A stretch of DNA of 64,000 nucleotides, from NCBI RefSeq assembly GCF_000374005.1, contig NZ_KB893134.1, positions 274,084 through 338,083 of the forward strand, read 5' to 3'. Source of the stretch: Kiloniella laminariae DSM 19542. Its GTDB lineage: Bacteria > Pseudomonadota > Alphaproteobacteria > Kiloniellales > Kiloniellaceae. How positions within the stretch are numbered: the first letter of the stretch is position 1; every line of letters starts with the position of its first letter. Under the pieces are notes generated by a model, which was not told where the DNA came from, made no database searches, and saw only the letters and a list, made by a program, of their open reading frames with translations. This document shows positions 42,546-51,181 of this stretch, in pieces. The translations under genes and the position numbers were made by a program.

Positions 42546-43073
42546 TTATTCAGCGACCGCCCGTTTTGGCAGGCTCCACTGCGGCCGCGGGAAGTGGCAG
42601 GTATAGCCGTTGGGGATGCGTTCCAGATAGTCCTGATGTTCTGTCTCGGCTTGCCAGAAGTCACTGGCAGGTTCGACCTCGGTCACCACCTTGCCGGGCC
42701 AGAGCCCGCTGGCATTCACATCGGCGATGGTATCCAGTGCGACCTGTTGTTGCTGGTTGCTGGTGTAGTAGATCGCCGAGCGATAGGAAGGACCGCGATC
42801 ATTGCCCTGACGGTTCGGGGTGGTCGGGTCGTGGATCTGGAAGAAAAACTCCAGCAGCTGCCGGAAGGAAATTTTTGCGGGATCAAACAGGATCTCGATA
42901 CCTTCAGCATGGGTGCCGTGGTTACGATAGGTGGCGTTTTTGACGTCGCCACCTGTATAGCCCACCCGGGTCTGTTCCACACCGGGAAGCTTGCGGATCA
43001 GATCCTGCATACCCCAGAAACAGCCACCCGCAAGGACAGCGCGCTCTGTTATTGTATGGTCTCTGTCTGACAT
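42546..43073 (-). CDS. msrA: Peptide methionine (S)-S-oxide reductase MsrA
   Basis: MsrA repairs the S-epimer of methionine sulfoxide. The protein has [10 protein letters not shown] with catalytic Cys18, then [21 protein letters not shown] and the [16 protein letters not shown] segment. The usual resolving cysteine is probably in [10 protein letters not shown]. It is 175 residues long and lies 4 bases downstream of msrB in the same operon. The 3' end abuts a tandem repeat. Confidence 0.96.
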   Translation of the reverse strand: MSDRDHTITERAVLAGGCFWGMQDLIRKLPGVEQTRVGYTGGDVKNATYRNHGTHAEGIEILFDPAKISFRQLLEFFFQIHDPTTPNRQGNDRGPSYRSAIYYTSNQQQQVALDTIADVNASGLWPGKVVTEVEPASDFWQAETEHQDYLERIPNGYTCHFPRPQWSLPKRAVAE

Positions 43074-43077
43074 GCTG

Positions 43078-43527
43078 TTACTCCTCTACCTGATCGATAT
43101 AGTCGCCATAACCTTCGGCTTCCATCTGTTCTTTGGCAATGAACCTCAACGAGGCCGAGTTGATACAATAGCGCAGTCCGCCCCTGTCCTGTGGTCCGTC
43201 GGTAAAGACATGGCCAAGGTGGCTGTCGCCGTGCTGTGAGCGCACCTCGACCCGTTCCATGCCATGGGTGGAATCGCGCAGTTCCGCAACGTTTTCTGTC
43301 ACAATCGGTTTGGTGAAACTGGGCCAACCGCAGAAGCTGTCGAACTTGTCTGAAGAAGCAAAGAGCGGCTCTCCCGAGACGATATCAACGTAAATTCCGG
43401 CGTCGGTATTTTTGTAGTATTCACCAGTATAGGGGCGTTCGGTCCCGCTTTCCTGTGTGACACGGTATTGTTCCGGGGTCAGCTTCGCGAGTGCTTCCTT
43501 GGTTTTTGTATAGTTTTTCCGGGTCAC
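43078..43527 (-). CDS. msrB: Peptide methionine (R)-S-oxide reductase MsrB (zinc-less type)
   Basis: MsrB repairs the R-epimer. The catalytic Cys121 is in [13 protein letters not shown], with the substrate-pocket sequence [13 protein letters not shown]. Escherichia coli MsrB binds zinc through two CxxC pairs. Here the first pair is absent ([13 protein letters not shown]), so this is a zinc-less form; a cysteine at 66 could be resolving. The start is GTG at 43527, chosen because GGAGG lies five bases upstream. Confidence 0.94.
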   Translation of the reverse strand: MTRKNYTKTKEALAKLTPEQYRVTQESGTERPYTGEYYKNTDAGIYVDIVSGEPLFASSDKFDSFCGWPSFTKPIVTENVAELRDSTHGMERVEVRSQHGDSHLGHVFTDGPQDRGGLRYCINSASLRFIAKEQMEAEGYGDYIDQVEE

Positions 43528-43632
43528 AAGATCCTCCATCACCTTTGCGATATCTGAAGAACAGGATATGGGGCAGGTTTGGTAAAGACCAATAGTCAGC
43601 GCTGTAAAATCTCTGTGAACTACCGTTCGGGT

Positions 43633-44745
43633 TTATTGCTGAAGTTCTGGTGCTTCGCCAGTTTGAGGCACAGTATCCTCATCCTCCAGAACTTTTCGGG
43701 CTTTGCCGTCCGCAGCAGAGGGCAGGGGGGCATCGGGGTTGGCAACCCAGCTTGCAATATCCTTGAGAACGGTTTCAGCCTGCAGATCACGTAAAAGCAT
43801 GTGCCAGCCCTCTTCATAGAGAGCCGCGCGTTGATCGCCCGCGATACCGTTAGGCAGACTCTGCCAGACATCCCGGGTGGGTTCCCAGGGTACGACCTCG
43901 TCTTTTTTGCCATAGAGCAACAAAGCGGGCAGGGTGAGGTTGCCGGGGGCTTCATAAGCGGCATCCATCAGGTCGGTCAGACCATAGACCGCGTCAATGC
44001 GGGTAGACTTGATGACGAGCGGGTCTTTGCCCAGACCGATCAGCATGGGGATGTTATCCGAGGCCTGGATCTTCAGACCGCTGCCGGTGAAGCTGGCCCA
44101 GGGGGTGGTGTGGGCAACCAGCCAGAGCGAGGCGCGTTGATACCAGGGCATGGTTTGCCGGGCCCAGACCGCAGGGGCAGAGAGCACGATGCCGTCAACC
44201 TCTAGAGGGAGGCTTTCCTGTAATGCGGCCATAATCAAGGCTCCCCCCATGCTTTCACCGACCAGAAACAGGGGGGTATCGGGGTGCTTGTCGTGCAGCC
44301 GGGCAATGGCGTTGCGCAGGTCGGCGATCATGCGGTCATGTCCACCCCAGAGACCGCGATGCGGGGCGGCGCCAAAACCGCGCTGGTCATAGGCGTAGGT
44401 CGCGATACCTGTTTTTGCCCAATATCTTCCCGGCGCGTCGAAGGCGTTGGAGTAATCGTTGAAGCCGTGCAGGGCAAGAATAACAGCTTTGGGTTTCGGC
44501 AAGGTCGGTTCGCTTGCTGTCTCCGGGAGGAACTTCAATTTTGTTTCGCTAGCGGATTGATTTTTCGGAAGCCAGCTGCGCAGCGGTAAAGCCAGCCCGT
44601 CATCGGTGATCAGGCTGTCCGGGGTGAGGGCTGCGGCATTGGTCATGTTGCCGGGAGGTGCAAGCCGGGGGGCGCAGGCAGACAGCAGCCCGAGCAGAAG
44701 CAGCAGCACGATCGGTCGTGACACGACCTGTCGAGAAAATAGCAT
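43633..44745 (-). CDS. Lipoprotein alpha/beta hydrolase (lysophospholipase-like)
   Basis: The protein has 370 residues. An N-terminal hydrophobic stretch ends in LLSAC, a lipobox, so it is a predicted envelope lipoprotein. The hydrolase domain has the oxyanion strand ILALHGFNDYS, the nucleophile GESMGGAL, an acid in YGKKDEVVPW and the histidine in EEGWHML. This is the serine aminopeptidase/monoacylglycerol lipase (COG2267) family; the substrate is unknown. The ATG at 44745 is preferred to 44805, which would put a charged tail before the signal. Confidence 0.88.
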   Translation of the reverse strand: MLFSRQVVSRPIVLLLLLGLLSACAPRLAPPGNMTNAAALTPDSLITDDGLALPLRSWLPKNQSASETKLKFLPETASEPTLPKPKAVILALHGFNDYSNAFDAPGRYWAKTGIATYAYDQRGFGAAPHRGLWGGHDRMIADLRNAIARLHDKHPDTPLFLVGESMGGALIMAALQESLPLEVDGIVLSAPAVWARQTMPWYQRASLWLVAHTTPWASFTGSGLKIQASDNIPMLIGLGKDPLVIKSTRIDAVYGLTDLMDAAYEAPGNLTLPALLLYGKKDEVVPWEPTRDVWQSLPNGIAGDQRAALYEEGWHMLLRDLQAETVLKDIASWVANPDAPLPSAADGKARKVLEDEDTVPQTGEAPELQQ

Positions 44746-44892
44746 GCGCAACAGTCCCTTAACCAGAATTCTGGCAAGTATCACCTGCAGGCCGGGGCAA
44801 AGCAAGCGGGTTGGAAGGGAGACACTGCAGAGGGGATGATATCACCCGATTACGTTCTGTCTCCCGGTTGCTTTCGTTCCGTTTTCTGTGGC

Positions 44893-45906
44893 TCAGCTTT
44901 CTGCTGCGTGGGCGCCGCGGGTCAGCTGCAGGAAGATATCTTCAAGATCGCCCTGATCCGTAGTGACATCCTCGATGACCAGACCGGCAGTGGTCGCGGC
45001 ATTGAGGATGTCCGAGATCTGACCGTCCTGCGCTTTGTAGGTAAAGGTCAACTGCCGCGGGTTAACCAGATCGACGTGGAAAGCTTTCAGGTTTTCCGGG
45101 ATCACAGTGAGGTCTTCGCCGAGAGAAAGTGACAGAGTTTTGCTTTCGATCCTGGCCAGCAGTGCTTTGGTGGTATCGCAGGCAATGACCTGACCATGAT
45201 TGATGATCGCGATCTGGTCACAGAGCTCTTCGGCTTCTTCAAGATAGTGGGTGGTCAGCAGGATGGTGGTGCCGCGTTTGTTCAGTTCGCGCACATAGGC
45301 CCAGAGTTGCTGGCGCAATTCGATATCAACCCCGGCAGTGGGCTCATCCAGCACCAGAACAGGTGGACTGTGAACCATGGCCTTGCCGACCATCAGGCGG
45401 CGCTTCATGCCGCCGGAGAGACTGCGGGTATAGGTCTTGGCCTTGTCAGACAGCCCCATGACCTTGAGGATTTCGGCGCTGCGGCGCTCGCTTTTGGGGA
45501 CACCGTAAAGTCCGGCCTGCAGTTCCAGCAGTTCCAGGGGGGTAAAGAAGGGGTCGAAGTTCAGCTCCTGGGGGACAACACCAATGGCCATACGGGCAGG
45601 ACGCATTTCCTTTTCAATATCATGACCCCAGATCCGGGCTGTTCCGCTGGTCTTGTTCACCAGCCCTGCCAGAATATTGATCATGGTCGACTTGCCTGCG
45701 CCGTTCGGGCCGAGCAGGCCAAAGATACTGCCGCGGGGAATCTTGAGATTAATATCACTCAGCGCCCGCTTTTCACCGGCATTTCCTGCGGCTTTGTATA
45801 CCTTGTTCAGACCTTCCAGTTCAACGGCATAGGTAGGCATTCCTGCAGTATCCTTTTGTGTCGCTTCGGGTGTAACCTGATGGGCAAGTGTATGATCGTC
45901 GGGCAT
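44893..45906 (-). CDS. ABC transporter ATP-binding protein (ABC-2 type, YadG/CcmA-like)
   Basis: The 337-residue protein has Walker A GLLGPNGAGKST, signature LSGGMKRRLMVGKA, Walker B VLVLDEPTAGVD, H-switch LTTHYLEEAEELCDQI and a C-terminal DUF4162-like region (about 250-330). It drives an ABC-2 exporter, but no ABC-2 permease gene is beside it. An internal start at 45840 is possible. It is divergent from the CHCC zinc-finger gene. Confidence 0.88.
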   Translation of the reverse strand: MPDDHTLAHQVTPEATQKDTAGMPTYAVELEGLNKVYKAAGNAGEKRALSDINLKIPRGSIFGLLGPNGAGKSTMINILAGLVNKTSGTARIWGHDIEKEMRPARMAIGVVPQELNFDPFFTPLELLELQAGLYGVPKSERRSAEILKVMGLSDKAKTYTRSLSGGMKRRLMVGKAMVHSPPVLVLDEPTAGVDIELRQQLWAYVRELNKRGTTILLTTHYLEEAEELCDQIAIINHGQVIACDTTKALLARIESKTLSLSLGEDLTVIPENLKAFHVDLVNPRQLTFTYKAQDGQISDILNAATTAGLVIEDVTTDQGDLEDIFLQLTRGAHAAES

Positions 45907-46100
45907 TACGTCTTCGCTTACTTTACTATAGGGGGTTTCGGCAGAAAAAGGGGCTGGAAACTTTTCGGGTCGGGCGGTAAAAGAAATTCAGGTTCATTAC
46001 ATAGTGACTGTTCGTCTGTTAATAAAGACTGTCACATCAATAAAGCTGTAACTGGAGCTCCGTCAAAGGATACCAGCAACAGCAAAGTCAGGAAAAAATC

Positions 46101-46280
46101 ATGGCCGTGAAAGATAGCATCGTTGTTGAAACCAAAGTTGTCGCCTGTGATGGCGGGAAGGGTGGCGAGGGTCATCCGCTTGTTTATCTCAACATGGATG
46201 GCAAGAACGAGATTACCTGCCCCTATTGCAGCAAGCACTTTACCCTGAAAGAGGGCGCAAGCGGGTCTGCCGGCCACTAG
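46101..46280 (+). CDS. CHCC zinc-finger protein (PF10276-like, complex I accessory fold)
   Basis: The 59-residue protein carries Cys16, His25 and the CPYC pair (Cys40, Cys43) in the order C-x8-H-x14-C-x2-C, the Zn-finger pattern of NDUFS6-related proteins (ACDGGKGGEGHPLVYLNMDG, then ITCPYCSKHFTL). In alphaproteobacteria a protein of this type occurs with complex I. Location elsewhere than with nuo genes is normal. AGGAAAAA precedes the ATG. The gene is too short to appear in long-ORF lists. Confidence 0.85.
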   Translation: MAVKDSIVVETKVVACDGGKGGEGHPLVYLNMDGKNEITCPYCSKHFTLKEGASGSAGH

Positions 46281-46352
46281 TGGTTCGATTCCAACATTTG
46301 CATCCCTCATCGGCAAGTTCGGGTACAAATGTTGGAAGCAAAGAACCACTAG
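46277..46352. repeat. Imperfect inverted-repeat element overlapping the end of the CHCC gene
   Basis: Outer arms CTAGTGGTTC (46277-46286) and GAACCACTAG (46343-46352) are complementary, as are inner arms TCCAACATTTG (46290-46300) and CAAATGTTGGA (46326-46336). Small asymmetric internal loops separate them and there is a 25-base loop. There is no U-tract. The CHCC stop codon lies in the left arm. It may be an mRNA 3'-end structure or a dispersed repeat; only this copy is in the window. Confidence 0.8.
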
Positions 46353-46419
46353 CTTACTATTAGTTTCTAGGAGAGCTTGGGGGCTTGTCTGGCTGGTTTG
46401 CAACAGGTGTGTTTGGCCT

Positions 46420-46449
46420 AAAGCCCTGCGTTGATTGCCGCAGGGCTTT
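46420..46449 (+). terminator. Terminator-like stem upstream of the DUF4344 gene
   Basis: Eleven-base perfect arms AAAGCCCTGCG / CGCAGGGCTTT are followed by GTCG rather than a long T-run. It probably ends the CHCC transcript. Confidence 0.65.
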
Positions 46450-46527
46450 GTCGTTTACAGGTTTGGGATCAAGGGCCTGATGAACGGTATAATATATTAG
46501 AATTGGCAGGGTAAGGAATTGCGAGGG

Positions 46528-47391
46528 ATGGGCTTAACAGCTTTTTGGGGCAAGAGAATACAGGGGCTCAAGGCGGCAAATATTGCGGTTCTATTGTCTT
46601 TTGCGCTTCTGGTTCTTGCAGGAGGCCCGTCAGAGGCTGCAGAGCCGGAAGCCCCCCTGAGTGAACAGGAGTTTATTGCCGGTAATGTGCTTTTGACACT
46701 GTATCATGAAGCCGGACACGCCCTGATTTCGATTTTTGACCTGCCTTTGCCCGGGCGCGAGGAAGATGCTGCCGATGCTTTTTCTGTACTGGCCCTGACC
46801 GAAGAGCTGAAGCAGGGGGAGATGAGCGAGGCGCGGGAGATCAAGCTCGATAACTATCTTTTTGCCACGGCGCTTTACTGGTTGGTTTTGAGCGAGGATG
46901 AGGAGGTCGACAGATCCGGCGAGCCCGGACCCCATTCTCTCGATTCAGAAAGATTGCTTCAGCACCTCTGTCTGGTTTATGGATCGGATAAGGAAGTCTA
47001 TGTTGATCTGCCCAAAGACTTTGGTCTGGAAGACTTGATCACGACCAACTGTGAACAGACCTATCAAAAGACGATGAGGGGGTGGGAAGATCTGCTTGCA
47101 CCCTATCTGCTGGGTGATTTGCTGGTGGTTGACAAACTCACCGTGATTGAAGACGAGCCAGACCCGCAATACAGAGGGTATCGGGAATGGTTGCATGTTC
47201 ACGGGATTTTGGATGAGTTTGAGAACTTTGTTGAAAGCTCTTTTGATTTGCCCAAAAAAATTACCTTGCGCCTGAAGTCCTGTGGCGAAGCAAATGCTTT
47301 CTGGGATCCGCAAACCCTCGAAATCATTCTCTGCGACGAACAGGTCGCCGAATACAGCCATGTCTATGAAGAGCTTCAGATCAAACATTAG
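46528..47391 (+). CDS. DUF4344 putative metallopeptidase, exported
   Basis: The 287-residue protein has a signal peptide ending near PSEAA|EPE. Residues 59-64 (YHEAGH) form an HExxH zinc motif with His60, Glu61 and His64, and GREEDAADAF further on contains likely third-ligand acids. The remainder is acidic. Family members are predicted gluzincin-like peptidases; no substrate is known. ATG 46528 is favoured over TTG at 46519 on ribosome-site spacing. Confidence 0.8.
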   Translation: MGLTAFWGKRIQGLKAANIAVLLSFALLVLAGGPSEAAEPEAPLSEQEFIAGNVLLTLYHEAGHALISIFDLPLPGREEDAADAFSVLALTEELKQGEMSEAREIKLDNYLFATALYWLVLSEDEEVDRSGEPGPHSLDSERLLQHLCLVYGSDKEVYVDLPKDFGLEDLITTNCEQTYQKTMRGWEDLLAPYLLGDLLVVDKLTVIEDEPDPQYRGYREWLHVHGILDEFENFVESSFDLPKKITLRLKSCGEANAFWDPQTLEIILCDEQVAEYSHVYEELQIKH

Positions 47392-47415
47392 TTCTGCCTC
47401 AGGAGGAGATTTCTC

Positions 47416-47529
47416 ATGGATCAGATTTATCCCCTGACCAGAATTTCAAACCTGTTGGCACAATCAGCTATTCCCGTTGAAGTAATAGCTCGACTTCATC
47501 TGACGGCTTGGGCATTCTGTGCCGCATGA
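47416..47529 (+). CDS. Small ORF (37 aa) translationally coupled to polA
   Basis: AGGAGGAG (47401-47408) is ideally spaced (8 bases) before ATG 47416. The frame reads 37 codons with no stop and ends in TGA that overlaps the polA start (ATGA, 47526-47529). polA itself has no recognisable ribosome site, so coupling is expected. The peptide (MDQIYPLTRISNLLAQSAIP and a further 17 residues, ending LTAWAFCAA) resembles no family I know. It may be a leader peptide controlling polA. Confidence 0.5.
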   Translation: MDQIYPLTRISNLLAQSAIPVEVIARLHLTAWAFCAA

Positions 47530-50306
47530 CTGATAGCGCACCTTACAAACACCTCTACCTCGTCGATGGCTCTGGTTATATTTTCCGGGCTTTCTTTGGC
47601 ATTCCACGGATGAATCGTCCCGATGGCACGCCCGTCAATGCGGTTTTCGGCTTCACCAACATGTTGCTTAAGCTGCGTGATGATATGGAAGCCGACGCCA
47701 TTGCCGTGATCTTTGATGCCGGGCGCGATTCGTTCCGCATGGAGATTTATGATCAGTACAAAGCCCAGCGTCCAGAGGCGCCTGAGGACCTTATTCCGCA
47801 GTTCGCCCTGATCCGGGAAGCGACGGAAGCGCTTAACCTGCCTTCGATCGAGATGCGCGGTTACGAAGCCGATGACCTGATCGCGACCTATGCGATGCAA
47901 GCCAAGGCTGCTGGAATGGAAGTGACCATTGTTTCTTCGGACAAGGATTTGATGCAGCTGGTGCAGCCGGGCATTTCCATGCTTGATCCGATGAAGAACA
48001 AGACCATCGGGCCGGATGAGGTGTTTGAAAAGTTTGGGGTCGGGCCTGACCGGGTGGTTGATGTGCAGGCCTTGGCGGGGGATTCTGTTGATAACGTCCC
48101 GGGTGTACCGGGAATTGGAATCAAGACAGCCGCCCAGTTGATCCAGGAATATGGGGATCTGGAAACTCTTTTGTCTCGCGCCGGGGAGATAAAGCAGAAC
48201 AAACGCCGCGAGAAATTACTGGAAAATGCTGATTTGGCACGGATCAGTCGCCGCCTTGTCGAGCTGAAACAGGACGTGCCGGTTGAGGTGTCGCTGAACG
48301 AATTTGCGACCCGGGAATTTATCCCCGATCAACTGCGCCCATTTCTGGAGATCAATGGTTTCAAGTCACTTTTGGCCCGTCTGGCATCCCGTCTGGGCGA
48401 AGCACCGATGGAGGTGGTCAATGAGGCCGTTGCTGTGAACGCTGCGCCGGAATATGAACTGGTACAGGACGAGGCCAGGCTGATCAGCTGGATCGCCGAA
48501 GCGAAGGAAAAAGGATCCGTGGCGGTTGATACCGAAACGACTTCACTTGATCCGATGCAGGCCAATCTGGTTGGCGTCAGTCTTTCGACCGGTGGCAACC
48601 GTGCCTGTTATATTCCACTTGATCACAGTTCTATTTCTGAAGATGGCGATGGCGGGCTTGACCTGATGGGCGGATCAGCGGATCGCCCCAGGCAGATTGT
48701 TAAGGCCCGGGCGCTGGAGCTGTTGAAGCCACTGCTCGAAGATCCTTCAGTTCTGAAGATCGGTCAGAATATCAAATACGACATGGTGATTCTCTCGCGC
48801 AACGGGATCGATGTTGCCCCGATTGATGACACGATGCTGCTTTCCTATGTTCTGGAAGGCGGTCTGCATGGTCATGGCATGGATGAGCTGGCGGAACTGC
48901 ATCTTGGCCATACAACGATCAAGTTCAAAGAGGTTGTCGGGACCGGGAAATCCCAGGTGACCTTTGACAAGGTGCCGCTGGACAAGGCGCTGGACTATGC
49001 CGCCGAAGACGCGCTGATTACCTATCGGCTTCATGCAGCGCTGAAAACCCGGCTGGTACCGGAAAAGATGACCACGGTTTATGAAACCATTGAACGGCCG
49101 CTCGTACCTGTTTTGGCGCGTATGGAGCAGCGTGGCATCAAGGCAGACCGTCCTTTCCTGCACCGTCTGTCCAATGATTTTGCCCAGCGTCTGGTCGCCC
49201 TGGAGAGTGAAATCCATGAAATGGCCGGAGAGCGCTTTACCATCGGATCGCCCAAGCAGCTTGGCGAATTGCTGTTTGACAAGATGGGACTGCCGGGGGG
49301 CAAAAAAGGCAAAAGCGGGTCCTATGCAACCGGGGCTGATATTCTTGAAGGACTTGCCGCTGAAGGTCATGCCCTGCCTGCCCGTGTTCTTGACTGGCGG
49401 CAGCTGGCCAAACTGAAAAGCACCTATACCGATGCGCTGCAGGAACAGATCAATCCATTGACCGGGCGGGTGCATACTTCCTATGCCCAGGCAATTGCCT
49501 CAACAGGACGCTTGTCATCTTCTGATCCCAATCTGCAGAATATTCCGGTGCGGACAGAAGAGGGCCGCAAGATCCGCGATGCCTTTATTGCTGAAGAGGG
49601 CTGCAAGCTGCTGTCCGTTGACTATTCACAGGTCGAGTTGCGGCTGGTCGCGGAAATCGCCCAGGAAGATGCCCTTCGACAGGCTTTTGCGGACGGGCAG
49701 GACATTCACGCGATCACGGCACACCAGGTGTTTAATGTTCCGATTGAGGGCATGGATCCGATGGTCCGGCGTCAGGCGAAGGCGATCAACTTTGGCATTA
49801 TCTATGGCCAGTCAGCCTTTGGCCTTGCGGCAAGTCTCGGGATTTCGCGCAAGGATGCCAAGGACTATATCGATGCCTATTTCGCCCGGTTTCCCGGTAT
49901 CCAGCGCTATATGGATGAAACCAAGGCTTTTGCCCATAAGTACGGTTACGTGAAAACCCTGTTTGGCCGCCATATCCATGTGCCGTCGATCAATGAAAAG
50001 AACCCGATGCGCAAGAATTTTGGCGAGAGGGCGGCGATCAATGCGCCGATCCAGGGAACCGCGGCGGATATCATCAAGCGGGCAATGATCCGGATGGAAG
50101 CGGCGTTGGGACAGACGGACCTGAAAGCCAAGATGCTGTTGCAGGTGCATGATGAACTGATTTTTGAAGTCCCGGATGCAGAAGTTGAAGAAACGTCTGC
50201 GGTGGTACGCAGAGTGATGGAGACGGCCTGCGATCCCGTCCTTCAGCTTTCGATCCCGCTGACCGCGGATGCGGGAGTTGGGCGCAGCTGGGGCGAGGCG
50301 CATTAA
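47526..50306 (+). CDS. polA: DNA polymerase I
   Basis: Pol I removes primers and fills gaps in replication and repair. The 926-residue protein has a 5'-3' exonuclease domain (about 1-290, YLVDGSGYIFRAFF and GYEADDLIATYA), a 3'-5' exonuclease domain with the metal pair in VAVDTETTSLD (proofreading residues present) and a polymerase domain with DYSQVELR, RRQAKAINFGIIYGQS and LLQVHDELIFEV. It starts in the ATGA overlap with the upstream small ORF and lacks its own ribosome site. Confidence 0.97.
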   Translation: MTDSAPYKHLYLVDGSGYIFRAFFGIPRMNRPDGTPVNAVFGFTNMLLKLRDDMEADAIAVIFDAGRDSFRMEIYDQYKAQRPEAPEDLIPQFALIREATEALNLPSIEMRGYEADDLIATYAMQAKAAGMEVTIVSSDKDLMQLVQPGISMLDPMKNKTIGPDEVFEKFGVGPDRVVDVQALAGDSVDNVPGVPGIGIKTAAQLIQEYGDLETLLSRAGEIKQNKRREKLLENADLARISRRLVELKQDVPVEVSLNEFATREFIPDQLRPFLEINGFKSLLARLASRLGEAPMEVVNEAVAVNAAPEYELVQDEARLISWIAEAKEKGSVAVDTETTSLDPMQANLVGVSLSTGGNRACYIPLDHSSISEDGDGGLDLMGGSADRPRQIVKARALELLKPLLEDPSVLKIGQNIKYDMVILSRNGIDVAPIDDTMLLSYVLEGGLHGHGMDELAELHLGHTTIKFKEVVGTGKSQVTFDKVPLDKALDYAAEDALITYRLHAALKTRLVPEKMTTVYETIERPLVPVLARMEQRGIKADRPFLHRLSNDFAQRLVALESEIHEMAGERFTIGSPKQLGELLFDKMGLPGGKKGKSGSYATGADILEGLAAEGHALPARVLDWRQLAKLKSTYTDALQEQINPLTGRVHTSYAQAIASTGRLSSSDPNLQNIPVRTEEGRKIRDAFIAEEGCKLLSVDYSQVELRLVAEIAQEDALRQAFADGQDIHAITAHQVFNVPIEGMDPMVRRQAKAINFGIIYGQSAFGLAASLGISRKDAKDYIDAYFARFPGIQRYMDETKAFAHKYGYVKTLFGRHIHVPSINEKNPMRKNFGERAAINAPIQGTAADIIKRAMIRMEAALGQTDLKAKMLLQVHDELIFEVPDAEVEETSAVVRRVMETACDPVLQLSIPLTADAGVGRSWGEAH

Positions 50307-50332
50307 GACCAATTGCCTGTTGTTAAAATATT

Positions 50333-50366
50333 TCAGGCCCGCTTCAGAAGAGGCGGGCCTGAGTGT
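50333..50366 (+). terminator. Terminator after polA
   Basis: TCAGGCCCGCTTC / GAGGCGGGCCTGA arms are followed by GTGTTTTT, between convergent genes. Confidence 0.82.
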
Positions 50367-50390
50367 TTTTGAGGTATTGTGCGCAAGGCA

Positions 50391-51158
50391 TTAACTGAAA
50401 AGAAGCTGTTCCAGTTCCTGATAGTCTTCAACAATCCAGGTGGGTTTGTGTTCTGCCGCTTCGCCTTCTGACCGAGTGGCAACCCCGGTGAGAATCAGGA
50501 TGGATTTCATACCTGACTTGTGTCCGGCGAGAATGTCGGTGAAGAGATTGTCGCCGATAATAACACATTCACTGGCGGGTTTATCCAGTCGAGCCAGAGC
50601 GGCTTCCATAATTTGGCTTTCGGGTTTGCCAAAGACTTCCGGCTCTTTTCCCGTTGCGGCCTGAACTGCTGCAACCAGGGGGCCTGCTTCAGGCAGGATA
50701 CCGTCTTCAACGGTGATCAGGCGGTCGGTATTGGTGGCGATAAAACGGGCGCCGCCATCTATCAGGCGCAGGGCTTTGCTGAGCTTTTCGTAGTTCATGC
50801 CCCGGTCATAACTGACCACAACGACATCTGCATTTTCATCGGTGATCGTGATGCCAGCCTCTTCAAGAATGGAGGTGAGTCCTTCTTCGCCGAGACAGTA
50901 GGCACGTGTGCCGGCTTTCAGCTGCATTGCAACAGCCTGTGCCGAGGTCAGGACATCATCCGCTGAGCAGGGAATTCCCATATCTTGAAGTTGCTGTGCA
51001 ACCTCTTCCGGACGCCGATTGCCCCGGTTGGTGACAAAAAGAAAGGGGATGTTCCGTGCTTTCAGACTCTGGATGAAGTCACTGGCGCCTGGAATGGCGT
51101 TCCCGCCGCGATAAACGGTTCCGTCGAGATCAAAAAGCAGTGCGGAAATCTGTTGCAT
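50391..51158 (-). CDS. HAD-IIA family phosphatase (NagD/phosphoglycolate phosphatase-like)
   Basis: The 255-residue protein has motif I LFDLDGTVYRGGNAIPGA, motif II strand FLFVTNRG, a C2-type cap and the C-terminal VFGKPESQIMEAAL and CVIIGDNLFTDILAGHKSGM motifs III/IV. The nucleophile is the first Asp of DLDGT. Family members remove phosphate from small phosphorylated metabolites; the substrate is not defined. It lies 23 bases downstream of the phosphoesterase gene, probably as an operon. Confidence 0.9.
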   Translation of the reverse strand: MQQISALLFDLDGTVYRGGNAIPGASDFIQSLKARNIPFLFVTNRGNRRPEEVAQQLQDMGIPCSADDVLTSAQAVAMQLKAGTRAYCLGEEGLTSILEEAGITITDENADVVVVSYDRGMNYEKLSKALRLIDGGARFIATNTDRLITVEDGILPEAGPLVAAVQAATGKEPEVFGKPESQIMEAALARLDKPASECVIIGDNLFTDILAGHKSGMKSILILTGVATRSEGEAAEHKPTWIVEDYQELEQLLFS

Positions 51159-51181
51159 GGTCTTCCTTGTAAGCGAGGTTA

